64,000 nt of DNA from Streptomyces sp. WMMC500 (GCF_027497195.1 NZ_CP114905.1:6087001-6151000); one strand, 5' to 3'. Numbered from the stretch's first letter, positions 52,507 through 62,274 are shown. Numbers and translations are program-made. The notes: a model not told the origin generated them from the sequence alone.

Positions 52507-53313
52507 TCAGCCCGTGGACCCGGTTGGCGGGGCGGGGCGGTAGAGGAGGGTGCGTTCCGCGGCGGTCCAGGCGGTGGTGGTCGCCAGGTAGAGTCCGGCG
52601 GCGAGCGGCACGATCGCGGCCGTGACCAGGGTGCCGAAGGACAGCAGGGGCAGCCAGCGGGTCAGCCCGGCGGCGGGGCCGGGCAGTTGGGCGGGCTCAG
52701 GTGCGGGCTTCCCGCCCTTCTTCCCCTTCCTGCCCGCCGCCTGCCCCGCCTGTGCCGCCTTCTGTACGGCCGCCGCCTCCGCCTTCCGCTCGGCGAGCAT
52801 CCGCCGGCCGCGCCAGAACGTGTACGCGGCCACCGCGGCGATCACCGCGAACAGCCCCGCGTACACCCGCCCGTGCGCGCCGAACACCCCGCCGTCGGCG
52901 AGCGCGTCGGACCACCGCCCGCCCAGCGGGGCGCCGAGCAGGGTGTGGGTGAGCAGGTCGTGGTCGTGGCCGGTGAAGAGCCGGTACATCACCATGAACA
53001 CCGGGATCTGCAGGACCATCGGCCCGCAGCCCGCCAGCGGCGAGGCGCCGGCGTCCGCGTACGTCTCGGTGAGCGCGCGGCGCAGCCGCTCGGGATCGCC
53101 GCGGTGCTTGCGCTGCACCTCGGCCACCTGCGGCGCGAGGTCCCTGCGCACGCGGTCGCCGCGCGCCGCCGCGCGGGCGAGGGGGTGCAGGGCGAGGCGT
53201 ACGCACAGGGTGAAGACGATGATCGCGACGGCGGTGGCGGAGGCGCCGAAGAGGGGGTCGAGGGTGTCTGCGAGCGTGGACAGGAGCGCGGAGAGCGCGC
53301 CGAATACGGACAT
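52507..53313 (-). CDS. YidC/Oxa1-family membrane insertase-like protein
   Basis: The 268-residue protein has the YidC core: AVAIIVFTLCVRLALHPL, VAEVQRKHRGDPERLRRALTETYADAG, PMVLQIPVFMVMYRLF, and two C-terminal helices (LPLLSFGTLVTAAIVPLAAGLYLATTT). It is a second YidC; the essential one is normally at the replication origin locus. A Lys/Ala-rich loop (KAEAAAVQKAAQAGQAAGRKGKKGG) is inserted. Confidence 0.85.
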   Translation of the reverse strand: MSVFGALSALLSTLADTLDPLFGASATAVAIIVFTLCVRLALHPLARAAARGDRVRRDLAPQVAEVQRKHRGDPERLRRALTETYADAGASPLAGCGPMVLQIPVFMVMYRLFTGHDHDLLTHTLLGAPLGGRWSDALADGGVFGAHGRVYAGLFAVIAAVAAYTFWRGRRMLAERKAEAAAVQKAAQAGQAAGRKGKKGGKPAPEPAQLPGPAAGLTRWLPLLSFGTLVTAAIVPLAAGLYLATTTAWTAAERTLLYRPAPPTGSTG

Positions 53314-53450
53314 GGAAGGGCTCCACGGGTCTCGTCGTGCCGGATGAGGGGGCGGCGTGACGAGCCGTGCGGGGCGCCCGGCGGGCGGTGATCGCGGGGT
53401 AACGGGCAGCGCACGGGCTGCGCGCTACGGGCGGGGGTGCGCCGGTGCGC

Positions 53451-53807
53451 CTACACGGCCGTCGACAGGCGACGGCCGGGCGCCCGGGGCCGCGGGCGGC
53501 CCGCGGAGTCGGGGTCCCGCTGGGGCAGGAAGGCGGTGCGCAGCGCCCGTTCGCGCAGCGCGGTGCGGATCTGCGCCTGCGACGGCGGCGGTACGGCGGC
53601 GGCGACGCAGGCCACCGCGGCGAGCAGCGTCAGCGCGGCGGAGGCGGCGGCGCCGGCGAGGCCGGTGGCCACGCCGGTCTCGTCGAGGACGACGTCGGCG
53701 GCGAGGAGCAGCAGGGCGACGGCAAGCGCGCGCGTGCGGGTCATGGCCCCCAGGACGCGCAGCGTCCCGGTGGTCCTCCCCGCGCCGTCCGCCGTCTCGC
53801 CGTGCAT
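53451..53807 (-). CDS. DUF6412-like small membrane protein
   Basis: The 118-residue protein has two TM helices (LAVALLLLAADVVLDETG and AASAALTLLAAVACVAAAV), and ends [23 protein letters not shown]. It lies before the yidC-like gene, 137 bp away, as in related genomes from memory. TACGAT, 6 bp ahead of the ATG, suggests a leaderless start; ATG 53744 is an alternative. Confidence 0.65.
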   Translation of the reverse strand: MHGETADGAGRTTGTLRVLGAMTRTRALAVALLLLAADVVLDETGVATGLAGAAASAALTLLAAVACVAAAVPPPSQAQIRTALRERALRTAFLPQRDPDSAGRPRPRAPGRRLSTAV

Positions 53808-53849
53808 GGGGGCATCGTACGCCGTACGCCCCGGCCCGTGAGCCCGGAC

Positions 53850-55160
53850 TCAGCCCGCGACGGCCCGGTACACGGTGTAGATGACCAGGCCCGCGAGCGA
53901 GCCCACCACCGTGCCGTTGATGCGGATGAACTGCAGGTCCCGGCCGATGTTCGCCTCGATCTTGCGCGACGTCTGGTCCGCGTCCCAGCTCGCGACCGTG
54001 TCCGAGATCAGCGAGGTGATCTGGTGCTGGTACGTCGTCACCACGTGGGTCGCGACGTCCTCCGCCCAGCCGTCGACCTTCGCCTGCAGCCGCTCGTCCG
54101 CCGCCATCCGCTGCCCGAACGACAGCAGCGCCGCCCGCGCCCGCAGCCGCAGCTCGCTGCGCTCGTCCTCCGCCGCGCCGACGATCATGCCGCGCAGCGA
54201 CGTCCACGCCGAGGCGATGAAGTCCTGCACCTCGTCGCGGGCGAGGATCTCGCCCTTGAGCCGCTCGACGCGCGCCCGGGTCGGGGTGTCGCCCTGGAGG
54301 TCGGCGGCGAAGTCGGTGAGGAACCGGTCGAGCGCGCCGCGCGCCGGGTGCTCCGGCGAGTCGCGCATCTCGCCGATGAACCGCAGCAGTTCCTTGTAGA
54401 CGCGCTCGCCGACCCGGCGGTCGACGAACTTCGGGGTCCAGCCGGGCGCGCCCCCGGCGACCGCGCCGACGACCGACGGGCCGTTGAGGATCAGCCACGC
54501 CTCGGCGCGTTCGCAGACCAGGTCGACGACGCGGCGGTGGCCGCCGTCCGCGACGACCTTCTCCAGCAGCTTGCCGAGGCCGGGACCGACCTCCAGGGCG
54601 GCGGCCCGGCGGTTGATGGCCTCGCCGACGATGGCCTGCACGTCGTTGTCCCGCAGGACGGCCAGAGCGCCGCGCAGCACGGTCGACGCCTCGGCGGTGA
54701 CGCGGTCGGCGTTGGCGGGCTCGGCGAGCCAGCCGCCGACGCGGCTGCCGAGGCCGAGAGCGTGCAGCCGGGTGCGGACGACGTCGGCGGAGAGGAAGTT
54801 CTCGCCGACGAAGTCGCCGAGGCTCTGGCCGAGCTGGTCCTTCTTGGTGGGGATGATCGCGGTGTGCGGGATGGGCAGCCCGAGGGGCCGTTTGAAGAGC
54901 GCCGTGACCGCGAACCAGTCGGCCAGCGCGCCGACCATGCCCGCCTCCGCCGCCGCGGCGACGTAGCCGGACCAGGCGCCGGCGCCGTTGTGCTGTGCCC
55001 AGCGGGCGAGCGTGAAGACCGCGGCGGCCAGCAGCAGCAGGCCGGTGGCGATGGTCTTCATGCGGCGCACGCCGCGCCGCTTCTCCGCGTCGGCGTCCGT
55101 GTACGCGAAGCCCCCGGGTCCTTCCGCTGCCGCTCGGTCCATCCCGCTCCGTCCGCTCAC
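53850..55160 (-). CDS. DUF445 membrane-associated protein
   Basis: The 436-residue protein has a TM helix near 34-55, the DUF445 signature GALADWFAVTALFKRPLGLPIPHTAIIPTKKDQLGQSLGDFVGENFL and a C-terminal TM (INGTVVGSLAGLVIYTVYRAVAG). The middle is helical. Function unknown. The start is GTG 55160 or ATG 55142 (MDRAAAEG). Confidence 0.88.
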   Translation of the reverse strand: MSGRSGMDRAAAEGPGGFAYTDADAEKRRGVRRMKTIATGLLLLAAAVFTLARWAQHNGAGAWSGYVAAAAEAGMVGALADWFAVTALFKRPLGLPIPHTAIIPTKKDQLGQSLGDFVGENFLSADVVRTRLHALGLGSRVGGWLAEPANADRVTAEASTVLRGALAVLRDNDVQAIVGEAINRRAAALEVGPGLGKLLEKVVADGGHRRVVDLVCERAEAWLILNGPSVVGAVAGGAPGWTPKFVDRRVGERVYKELLRFIGEMRDSPEHPARGALDRFLTDFAADLQGDTPTRARVERLKGEILARDEVQDFIASAWTSLRGMIVGAAEDERSELRLRARAALLSFGQRMAADERLQAKVDGWAEDVATHVVTTYQHQITSLISDTVASWDADQTSRKIEANIGRDLQFIRINGTVVGSLAGLVIYTVYRAVAG

Positions 55161-55262
55161 GCCGTTTCCTGACGGCCATTGTCCCCGGGCCCGGCACCAT
55201 CTTTCACTTCAGGAACGGTTGGCGGGTTCCCGGTGTCCCGGGCGGGGGCCGGGGCCACGTTC

Positions 55263-55292
55263 GTAACTTTACCTTCCGGATGGTAAAGTTAC
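55263..55292. promoter_or_regulatory. Perfect 11-bp inverted repeat, TetR operator
   Basis: GTAACTTTACC (55263-55273) and GGTAAAGTTAC (55282-55292) are separated by 8 bp. It is unusually AT-rich for this genome and lies 6 bp before the TetR start. Confidence 0.85.
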
Positions 55293-55297
55293 GCTCC

Positions 55298-55846
55298 ATG
55301 CGACCGAGCTCCCGCACCCCCATCCTCGAAGCGGCGGTCCGCGTGGTCGAACGGTCGGGCATCACCGCCCTGACGCTCGACGCCGCCGCGGCCGAGGCCG
55401 GGCTGACCAAGCCCGGGCTGATGTACCACTTCCCCACCCGCGACGCGCTGCTGCTGGCCATCCAGCGGCACCTGACCGAGTTGCTGGACGCCCAGCTCCG
55501 GGCCGAGTTGGGCAAGCCGTTCGAGGAGGCCACCGCCCGCGAGCGCGCCGCCGCCTACGTGCGGTGCTGCGGGCAGGGCGCCGGCGCGGGGACGGCGGAC
55601 TTCGTCTTCATGGTCGCGTCGGCGACCCGGCCGGAGCTGGCGCGGATCTGGGACGAGTTCGCGGACCGCTGGGCGCCGGAGCCGCCCGGTCCCGATCCGG
55701 ATCCGGAGGCGCTCGACCTGTTCCTGGCCCGGGTGGCGGCGGACGGGCTGTGGCTGTACCACGCCACCGCGCACGCCCCGCTCTCCCCCGAGGTGGCGGA
55801 GGCGGTGCGCCGCCGGCTCGCCGCGCTGACCGACCCGGCGCCCTGA
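55298..55846 (+). CDS. TetR-family regulator
   Basis: The 182-residue protein has an N-terminal helix-turn-helix (RTPILEAAVRVVERSGITALTLDAAAAEAGLTKPGLMYHFPTRDALLLAIQRHL) and a helical ligand domain. ATG 55298 is preferred because ATG 55280 lies within the operator. It should repress itself and the following MFS gene, 40 bp downstream. Confidence 0.9.
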   Translation: MRPSSRTPILEAAVRVVERSGITALTLDAAAAEAGLTKPGLMYHFPTRDALLLAIQRHLTELLDAQLRAELGKPFEEATARERAAAYVRCCGQGAGAGTADFVFMVASATRPELARIWDEFADRWAPEPPGPDPDPEALDLFLARVAADGLWLYHATAHAPLSPEVAEAVRRRLAALTDPAP

Positions 55847-55886
55847 CGCCCGCCCCCGTACGCACACGCAGAAAGGAGGGTTCTCC

Positions 55887-57485
55887 GTGATCATGGCGCG
55901 CCGCTGGTGGGTGCTCGCGACCGTCTCGGCGGGGCTGCTGCTCATCTCCCTCGACATGACGATCCTCTACACGGCGCTGCCCACCCTCACCGCCGACCTG
56001 GAGGCCGACGCCTCCGCGAAGCTGTGGATCATCAACGCCTACCCGCTGGTGATGGCCGGGCTGCTGCTGGGCGCCGGCACGCTGGGCGACCGCGTGGGCC
56101 ACAAGCGGATGTTCCTGACCGGGCTCGTCCTCTTCGGCGCCGCGTCCACGGTCGCCGCCTTCGCGCCCTCGTCCGCCGTGCTGATCGGCGCCCGCGCGTT
56201 CCTCGCGGTCGGCGCGGCGGCGATGATGCCCGCGACGCTGGCGCTGGTCCGGCTCACCTTCGACGACGAGCGCGAGCGCGGCATCGCCATCGGCATCTGG
56301 GGCACGATCGCCGTCGTCGGCGCGGCCCTCGGGCCGGTCGCGGGCGGACTGCTGCTCGACCACTTCTGGTGGGGCTCGGTCTTCCTCGTCAACGTCCCCG
56401 TCGTGCTGGTGGCGCTGGTGGCCACCGCGGTGCTCGCGCCCGGCGGCTCCGGCCGCAGGGACCGGCCGTGGGACCCGGTGGCCTCCGTGCAGGTCATGGC
56501 CGGGCTCGTCGGCCTCGTGTACGCGATCAAGGAGGGCTCCCGGCCGGAGCCCGACCCGCTGCACATCGCGGTGGCGCTGCTCGTCTCCGCCGCCGGGTTC
56601 ACCGTCTTCGTACGCCGCCAGCGCACCCGTACGTACCCGCTGATCGACTTCGCGCTCTTCCGCAGCCGGCAGTTGCTCGCCGGCGTGCTCGGCGCCGGTC
56701 TTTCGATGTTCGCCACCGCGGGCATCGAGCTGATCCTCGCCCAGCGGCTCCAGCTCGTGCTCGGCCTCAGCCCGCTGCACGCCGGGCTGCTGGTGGCCAG
56801 TTCGGCCGTCGGCGCGCTCCCGGCGGGCGTCGTCGCCGGGAGCCTGGTCTACCGGGTACCGACGCGGCACCTCATCGGCGGCGGCCTGCTCGTCGGCGCC
56901 CTCGGCGCCGCGCTGGCCCTGCTGCTCACCCCGGGCGTCGGCCTGCCGGCCGCCGGGCACTCCGCGGGCTGGGTGATCCCCGGCACGGTCCTGATGGGCC
57001 TGGGGCTCGGCGCGGCCATGACCGCGGCGTCCGCGGCGATCATCGGCGGCGCGCCGCCGCACCGGGCCGGCATGGCGTCCTCGGTCGAGGAGGTCTCGTT
57101 CGAACTGGGCAGCCTCACCGGCGTCGCCGTCCTGGGCAGCGTCCTGACCGCCGTCTACACCGCCACCGTCGAGCTGCCCGCCGGCGCCCCCGGGGCGGCC
57201 TCCGACAGCCTGGACGAGGCCCGCGCGGTCGCCGGCGAACTCCCGCCGGGCGACGGGCGGTCGCTGCTGGAGGCCGCCGCCTCGGCCTTCGACAACGGCT
57301 ACACGCTCACGCTGGCCGTCACGGTCGCCGTCCTGGCGGTCGGCGGCGTCGTCACCCGCCTCCTCCTCGGCCACCGCACGGCCGGCGCCGCGCCGGAGGA
57401 GCCGGAGGAGCCGGAGGAGAAGGACTCCGGCGACGGCCCGGAGGGCGTCGGGGCCACGACCGGAACGTCCGCCTCCCCTCGCTAA
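55887..57485 (+). CDS. MFS drug-resistance transporter, DHA2 (14-TM) type
   Basis: The 532-residue protein has 14 predicted helices. Motif A is GDRVGHKRMFLTG, and motif C is found in helix 5 (AVVGAALGPVAGGLLLDHFWW). Asp in LISLDMTILYTALP is typical of the family. It is a proton-coupled multidrug pump, probably induced by the ligand of the TetR regulator. AAAGGAGGG precedes the GTG. Confidence 0.9.
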   Translation: MIMARRWWVLATVSAGLLLISLDMTILYTALPTLTADLEADASAKLWIINAYPLVMAGLLLGAGTLGDRVGHKRMFLTGLVLFGAASTVAAFAPSSAVLIGARAFLAVGAAAMMPATLALVRLTFDDERERGIAIGIWGTIAVVGAALGPVAGGLLLDHFWWGSVFLVNVPVVLVALVATAVLAPGGSGRRDRPWDPVASVQVMAGLVGLVYAIKEGSRPEPDPLHIAVALLVSAAGFTVFVRRQRTRTYPLIDFALFRSRQLLAGVLGAGLSMFATAGIELILAQRLQLVLGLSPLHAGLLVASSAVGALPAGVVAGSLVYRVPTRHLIGGGLLVGALGAALALLLTPGVGLPAAGHSAGWVIPGTVLMGLGLGAAMTAASAAIIGGAPPHRAGMASSVEEVSFELGSLTGVAVLGSVLTAVYTATVELPAGAPGAASDSLDEARAVAGELPPGDGRSLLEAAASAFDNGYTLTLAVTVAVLAVGGVVTRLLLGHRTAGAAPEEPEEPEEKDSGDGPEGVGATTGTSASPR

Positions 57486-57538
57486 GATGGCGGACCGCCG
57501 CACACGGCGCGTACGGACGAACGGGGGAGCAGGCTGAC

Positions 57539-58849
57539 GTGACGACCAGGACGGGGTACGCCGTGCTCGCCGCCCTGGTGGCGGTCGTGGCGCTGCTCAC
57601 CTTCGGCGTCCACACCGTCACCGACCGCCCCGACGCGCCCGTGCCCCCCGGCGCCGGCGGCGGCGCGGACCCCGCCGCCCCCGCGTCCGTCGGCGGCTGG
57701 GCCGGCACGTGGGCCGCCGCGCAGGCCGCGGCCGAGCCGGGGACGCGGGACGGTTTCGCGGGGATGTCCGTGCGGAACGTCGTGCACACCTCCATCGGCG
57801 GCGCCCGGGCCCGGATACAGCTCTCCAACGAGTACGGCAGCACCCCGCTGACCCTCACCCGCGCCAGCGTCGCCGTCGCCGCCGGGGCCGGCGCCCCCGC
57901 GGCGCAGCCGGAGACGATGCGCCCGCTGACCTTCGCCGGCACCGGCGCGGTGACGATCCCCGCGGGGCGGACGGTGACCAGCGACCCCGTGCGGCTGCGG
58001 GTGCCCGCCGACACGGACCTGCTGGTGACGACGTACGCGCCCGCGCCGGCCGGCCCCGTCACGTACCACCCGCACGCGCCGCAGACCTCCTACCTCGCCG
58101 CGGGCGACCACACCCGGGACACCGAAGGGGCGGCGTACGACCGGGAGTTCCGGTCCTGGCGCTACGTCACCGCCGTCGACGTCTGGAGCGAGCACGCCAC
58201 CGGCGCCGTCGCCGTCCTCGGCGACTCGCTCACCGACGGCACCTCCTCCACCCCCGGTGCCAACCGCCGCTGGACCGACTACCTCGCCCTGCGCCTGCGC
58301 CAGGAGCCCGGCGCCCCGCGGTACGGGGTGCTCAACCTCGGCCTTTCCGGCAACCGGCTGCTCGCCGACGGCGGCACCCGCTACCCCGGCAACGGCCCCT
58401 CCGGGCTGAACCGCCTGGACCGCGACGTGCTCGCGCGCACCGGCGTCAAGGCCGTCGTCGTGGAGCTGGGCATCAACGACATCCTCAAGTCCCCCCGGAC
58501 CGCCGACCCGGACGCCCTCGTCGCCGGCCTGCGCGAGACCGCCCGGCTCTCCCGCGACCGGGGCCTTCGGGTGCTCGGCGCGACGCTGATGCCGTTCCGG
58601 GGGCACCCGGCGTACACGCCGCGGGCGGAGCGCGTACGGCAGGAGGTCAACGAGCGGATACGCGCGGGCGGCGTCTTCGACGCGGTCGTCGACTTCGACG
58701 CCGCCCTGCGCGACCCGGACCGCCCCCGGCGCCTGCACCCCGCGTACGACGCGGGCGACCACCTGCACCTGACGGACCTGGGCTACCGGGAGATGGCCCG
58801 CACCCTGGACCCCGCGGACCTGGGGCCCCGCGCCCAGGCCGTGCTCTGA
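57539..58849 (+). CDS. Secreted SGNH/GDSL hydrolase
   Basis: The 436-residue protein has an N-terminal signal anchor (YAVLAALVAVVALLTFGVHTV), a beta-sandwich domain at about 50-215 and the SGNH domain. Blocks I to V: VLGDSLTDG (Ser), GLSGNR (Gly), VELGIND (Asn) and DHLHLTD (Asp-His). It should cleave esters outside the cell. TAAGAT (57483-57488) is a likely -10. Confidence 0.88.
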   Translation: MTTRTGYAVLAALVAVVALLTFGVHTVTDRPDAPVPPGAGGGADPAAPASVGGWAGTWAAAQAAAEPGTRDGFAGMSVRNVVHTSIGGARARIQLSNEYGSTPLTLTRASVAVAAGAGAPAAQPETMRPLTFAGTGAVTIPAGRTVTSDPVRLRVPADTDLLVTTYAPAPAGPVTYHPHAPQTSYLAAGDHTRDTEGAAYDREFRSWRYVTAVDVWSEHATGAVAVLGDSLTDGTSSTPGANRRWTDYLALRLRQEPGAPRYGVLNLGLSGNRLLADGGTRYPGNGPSGLNRLDRDVLARTGVKAVVVELGINDILKSPRTADPDALVAGLRETARLSRDRGLRVLGATLMPFRGHPAYTPRAERVRQEVNERIRAGGVFDAVVDFDAALRDPDRPRRLHPAYDAGDHLHLTDLGYREMARTLDPADLGPRAQAVL

Positions 58850-58885
58850 GCGCGCCGCCCGGCACCCCCTAGGGGTACTCCAGCC

Positions 58886-59620
58886 CTACTCCAGCCGCTT
58901 GCGGCGCTCCTCGCGCGCCAGCCGCCGCTCTTCCCTGGCCAGCCGCCGCTGCTCCCTGGCCGCCTCCGCCTCCGCGCGCCGGGCGGCCTTCGTCTTCTTC
59001 CGGCTCGTCCCCACGCCGCCCCAGAAGGCGAAGCCGGTGAGCGTGACGCGCGGGGTGCCGGGGGTGTGGGGGATACCGGTCTGGGAGTGGTCGAAGCCGC
59101 CCATGATGCCGATGCCGCGCACCTCCAGCGCCATGTCCGGCGGCAGGATGACGTTTGCGCCGCCCATGACGCAGAAGCAGCGGATCTCCGCCTCCGCGGC
59201 CTCGAAGTCCGCCTCGCGCAGGTCCAGCTCGCCGCCGCCCCAGAACGAGACCATCGTGAACCGCCGCGGCACGGTCCACCGGCCCTTGCGCTGGAAGCCG
59301 CTCATGATCGCGATGCCCCTGTGCGACGTCGCCTCGCCGCCGATGCGCCCGGCCCAGCCGGACACCGGCCGGGCCGCCGGGGCCGCGGGGGCCGCCGCGC
59401 GCGGCGCGACCGCGGGCGGGGCGGCCCCGGGCGCGGGCAGGTCGCGGGTGAGCGGTTCGAGCTGGGCGTAGGTCTTCGCCCGGTACGTCTCCTCCAGCCG
59501 CTCCTCGAACTCGTCCATCGCGAGCCGGCCCTCCGCCAGCGCGTCACGCAGGATGTCGGCGACCCGCTCCCGGTCGGCGTCCGAGGCACGCAGCTCCGGC
59601 AGATGCTCCTCGCTCGTCAT
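58886..59620 (-). CDS. DUF1707 (SHOCT-like) and LiaF-like cell-envelope protein
   Basis: The 244-residue protein has an N-terminal DUF1707 domain (ELRASDADRERVADILRDALAEGRLAMDEFEERLEETYRAKTYAQLEPL), an Ala/Pro linker and a cell wall-active antibiotic response domain (EATSHRGIAIMSGFQRKGRWTVP; FCVMGGANVILPPDMALEVRGIGIMGGFD). The C-terminus is a Lys/Arg/Glu-rich coiled coil with REERRLAREERR repeats. No TM helix is seen. Confidence 0.85.
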   Translation of the reverse strand: MTSEEHLPELRASDADRERVADILRDALAEGRLAMDEFEERLEETYRAKTYAQLEPLTRDLPAPGAAPPAVAPRAAAPAAPAARPVSGWAGRIGGEATSHRGIAIMSGFQRKGRWTVPRRFTMVSFWGGGELDLREADFEAAEAEIRCFCVMGGANVILPPDMALEVRGIGIMGGFDHSQTGIPHTPGTPRVTLTGFAFWGGVGTSRKKTKAARRAEAEAAREQRRLAREERRLAREERRKRLE

Positions 59621-59630
59621 ACGACCGAGC

Positions 59631-60569
59631 CTAGGCGTACATCCGCGCGATGACGTCCTCGATGTCGGGTTCCCGCACCGAGAGGTCCACCAGCGGCCAC
59701 CGCTCGGCCACCTCGGCGACGAGCGGCGCCGCGCTCGCCCCGGCGGGGAACGCGAGCCACTGCCGCGGGCCCTCCACCTTCACCGTGCGGCAGCCGGCGA
59801 CGTCGATGGGCGGCAGTTCGCGCTCCAGGTCGACGACGAGCATCCGCTCGCTCTCGCCGACCGCGTGCAGCCCGTCGAGGTCGCCGTCGTACATCAGCCG
59901 GCCGTGGTCGATGACCATCACCCGCTTGCAGAGCTGCTCGATGTCGGACAGGTCGTGCGTGGTGAGCAGCACCGTCGTGCCGCGCTCGGCGTTCAGCTCG
60001 CGCAGGAACTCCCGCACCTTCGCCTTGCTCAGCACGTCGAGACCGATCGTCGGCTCGTCCAGATACAGCACGTCGGGGTCGTGCAGCAGGGCCGCCGCGA
60101 TGTCGCCGCGCATCCGCTGGCCGAGCGAGAGCTGCCGCACCGGCACCTCCAGCAGGTCGCCGAGGCCGAGCAGTTCGGTGCAGCGCTCCAGGTTCGCGTG
60201 GTAGCGGTCGTCCGGGATGCGGTACATGCGGCGCATCAGCCGGTACGAGTCGAGCAGCGGCAGGTCCCACCACAGGGTGGTGCGCTGGCCGAAGACGACG
60301 CCGATGCGCCGGGCCAGCCGCGTCCGCTCGCGCGCCGGGTCGATGCCCGCGACGCGCAGCCGGCCGCCGCTGGGGGTGAGGATGCCCGTCAGCATCTTGA
60401 TGGTGGTGGACTTGCCCGCGCCGTTGGGGCCGATGTAGCCGACCATCTCGCCGCGCGGCACGGAGAACCCGATGCCGTCGACCGCGCGCACCTCGTGCCG
60501 CGTCCGGCGCAGCCGGCCCGCCCGGCGGCGTACGACGAAGACCTTCTCCAGGTCCTCGACCTCGATCAC
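59631..60569 (-). CDS. ABC transporter ATPase
   Basis: The 312-residue protein has Walker A GPNGAGKST, Q-loop FGQRTTLWWDLP, signature LSLGQRMRGDIAAALLHDPDVLYLDEPTIGLD and H-loop LTTHDLSD. The drug-type DrrA family exporters are the closest fit. It is the third gene of an operon with two permeases. Confidence 0.92.
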   Translation of the reverse strand: MIEVEDLEKVFVVRRRAGRLRRTRHEVRAVDGIGFSVPRGEMVGYIGPNGAGKSTTIKMLTGILTPSGGRLRVAGIDPARERTRLARRIGVVFGQRTTLWWDLPLLDSYRLMRRMYRIPDDRYHANLERCTELLGLGDLLEVPVRQLSLGQRMRGDIAAALLHDPDVLYLDEPTIGLDVLSKAKVREFLRELNAERGTTVLLTTHDLSDIEQLCKRVMVIDHGRLMYDGDLDGLHAVGESERMLVVDLERELPPIDVAGCRTVKVEGPRQWLAFPAGASAAPLVAEVAERWPLVDLSVREPDIEDVIARMYA

Positions 60570-60620
60570 GTGTTCCTCCCCTTCCTCTTCTTCCTCCTCG
60601 CGCTGCCCGCACCGGCCAGG

Positions 60621-61436
60621 TCAGCTTCCGGTGCTGCGGTACCCGCGCAGCCCCGCGCGCCACGCCAGCCCGGCCAGCGCGCAGCAGGCGGCGGCGACCA
60701 GCGGCGAGGCGAAGTCCACCCAGCCGGGCAGGCCCAGCGGGTCGTCCCGGCCGAGGATGTGCAGGGCCGGCATCCAGTTCACGAACGCCAGCGGCACGAC
60801 GAACGTGACGCCGCGCACCAGCTCCTTGCTGAAGATCGTCGGCGGGTACTGGGTCATCGTGTTCCCGCCGTAGGTGAACGAGTTCTGCACCTCCGCGGCG
60901 TCCGTGGCCCAGAACTGGAACGCCGCGCCGACGGCGAACACCGCCCCGTAGATCGCCGCCCCCGACACCACCATGACCGGGAGCAGCAGCACCGCGACCG
61001 GCGTCCACGCCACGCCGTCCAGCGCCGTCAGCGACCAGACGAGCACGATCAGCCCCTGCAGCACCCGCCCGACCCGGCGCAGCGCGAAGCGGTCGGCGGC
61101 TATCTGCGCGAACACCGGCACCGGCCGGACCAGCAGCGTGTCCATCGTGCCGTCGCGGATCCGCCTGCCGACCCGGTCCAGATTGCCCAGCAGCAGGTCG
61201 GCCAGGCCCAGGGAGGTGGAGGTGGCGCCGTACAGGAGCGCGACCTCGGCGAACGTGAAGCCGCCCAGCACGTCGGTGTGCGAGAACATGATCGCGATCG
61301 CGGCGAAGTCGGCGGCGGTCATCAGCAGATTGCCGAGCGCGGTCATCGCGAACGACATGCGGTACGCCATCGTCGTACGCACCCACATGGCGACGATCAG
61401 CCCGTACCCCCGCGCCCCCGTGGCCAGGTCAGCCAC
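60621..61436 (-). CDS. ABC-2-type permease (DUF990-like)
   Basis: The 271-residue protein has six hydrophobic helices and the conserved RRIRDGTMDTLLVRPVPVFAQIAADRF loop. It forms the export channel with the other permease, and starts inside it by 8 bp. Confidence 0.85.
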   Translation of the reverse strand: MADLATGARGYGLIVAMWVRTTMAYRMSFAMTALGNLLMTAADFAAIAIMFSHTDVLGGFTFAEVALLYGATSTSLGLADLLLGNLDRVGRRIRDGTMDTLLVRPVPVFAQIAADRFALRRVGRVLQGLIVLVWSLTALDGVAWTPVAVLLLPVMVVSGAAIYGAVFAVGAAFQFWATDAAEVQNSFTYGGNTMTQYPPTIFSKELVRGVTFVVPLAFVNWMPALHILGRDDPLGLPGWVDFASPLVAAACCALAGLAWRAGLRGYRSTGS

Positions 61437-62274
61437 CCTGCACCACCACCCTGCGGGTCGCGACCGCCTGCAGCGCCCGCCCGGCGGCCAGCAGCGCCGC
61501 CGCCCAGCCCGCCTGGAACGCCAGCGCCCCGGCGAGACCCGCGCCGGTGTGCCGGCCGAGCAGCACGTCGGCGGGGACCTGGAGCATCGCCGCCCAGGGC
61601 AGCGCCTGGGCGACGTCGCCGAAGACGCCGGGGAAGACGGTCAGCGGCAGCAGGGTGCCGGAAAGGAGCATCGCCACCAGCGAGTTGAGCAGGTTGATCC
61701 CCTGGCCGTCGAGCAGCCAGAACGCGGTCAGCCCGACCAGGTAGCGGAGGGCGAAGCTCACCAGGCAGCCCAGCGTCACGGAGACCAGGAACAGCAGCCA
61801 GGTGTGCGCCGCCGTGGGCAGCGCCAGCTCGAACGCCAGCGCCCCCGCCGCCATCGGGACGACGCCCCGGCCGAGCAACTGGAACGCGGCCCGGCCGAGG
61901 TCGTGGGTGAGCCACCAGAGCTGGAGGTCCGCGGGCCGGTAGAGGTCCACGGCGACGTCGCCGGAGCGGATGCGCTCCTGCAACTCCTCCTGGAAGCCGT
62001 AGCCGAGGAGGGCGGCGGGCGCGAGCAGCGCCTGGCCGACCCAGACGAAGGTGAGCGCCTGCGCCTGGTCGTAGCCGCCGAGCTGCGGGCGCTCGTGCCA
62101 CAGCGCGATGAAGGTGTACGCCAGGATGAAGCCGAAGACCGTGTTGGTGAAGACGCCGGCGGCGGTGGCCGCCCGGTACGTCGCGAACCGGCGGAAGCCG
62201 CCGGCGGCCACCAGCCCGTACAGCCGCAGCGCCTGCACGGCCGGTGCGTCCCCGAGGGCGTCCGTGCCGCGCAT
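61429..62274 (-). CDS. ABC-2-type permease (DUF990-like), second subunit
   Basis: The 281-residue protein has the matching loop (QEELQERIRSGDVAVDLYRPADLQLWWLTHDLGRAAFQL) and six helices. ATG 62274 has GGAGG upstream. It is the first gene of the exporter operon, and its promoter lies in the divergent region with the PBP gene. Confidence 0.85.
   Translation of the reverse strand: MRGTDALGDAPAVQALRLYGLVAAGGFRRFATYRAATAAGVFTNTVFGFILAYTFIALWHERPQLGGYDQAQALTFVWVGQALLAPAALLGYGFQEELQERIRSGDVAVDLYRPADLQLWWLTHDLGRAAFQLLGRGVVPMAAGALAFELALPTAAHTWLLFLVSVTLGCLVSFALRYLVGLTAFWLLDGQGINLLNSLVAMLLSGTLLPLTVFPGVFGDVAQALPWAAMLQVPADVLLGRHTGAGLAGALAFQAGWAAALLAAGRALQAVATRRVVVQGG

Noticed and set aside
53445..55172. 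Long plus-strand frame opposite DUF445
   Set aside because: DUF445 on the minus strand has conserved motifs; the plus frame is an antisense shadow.
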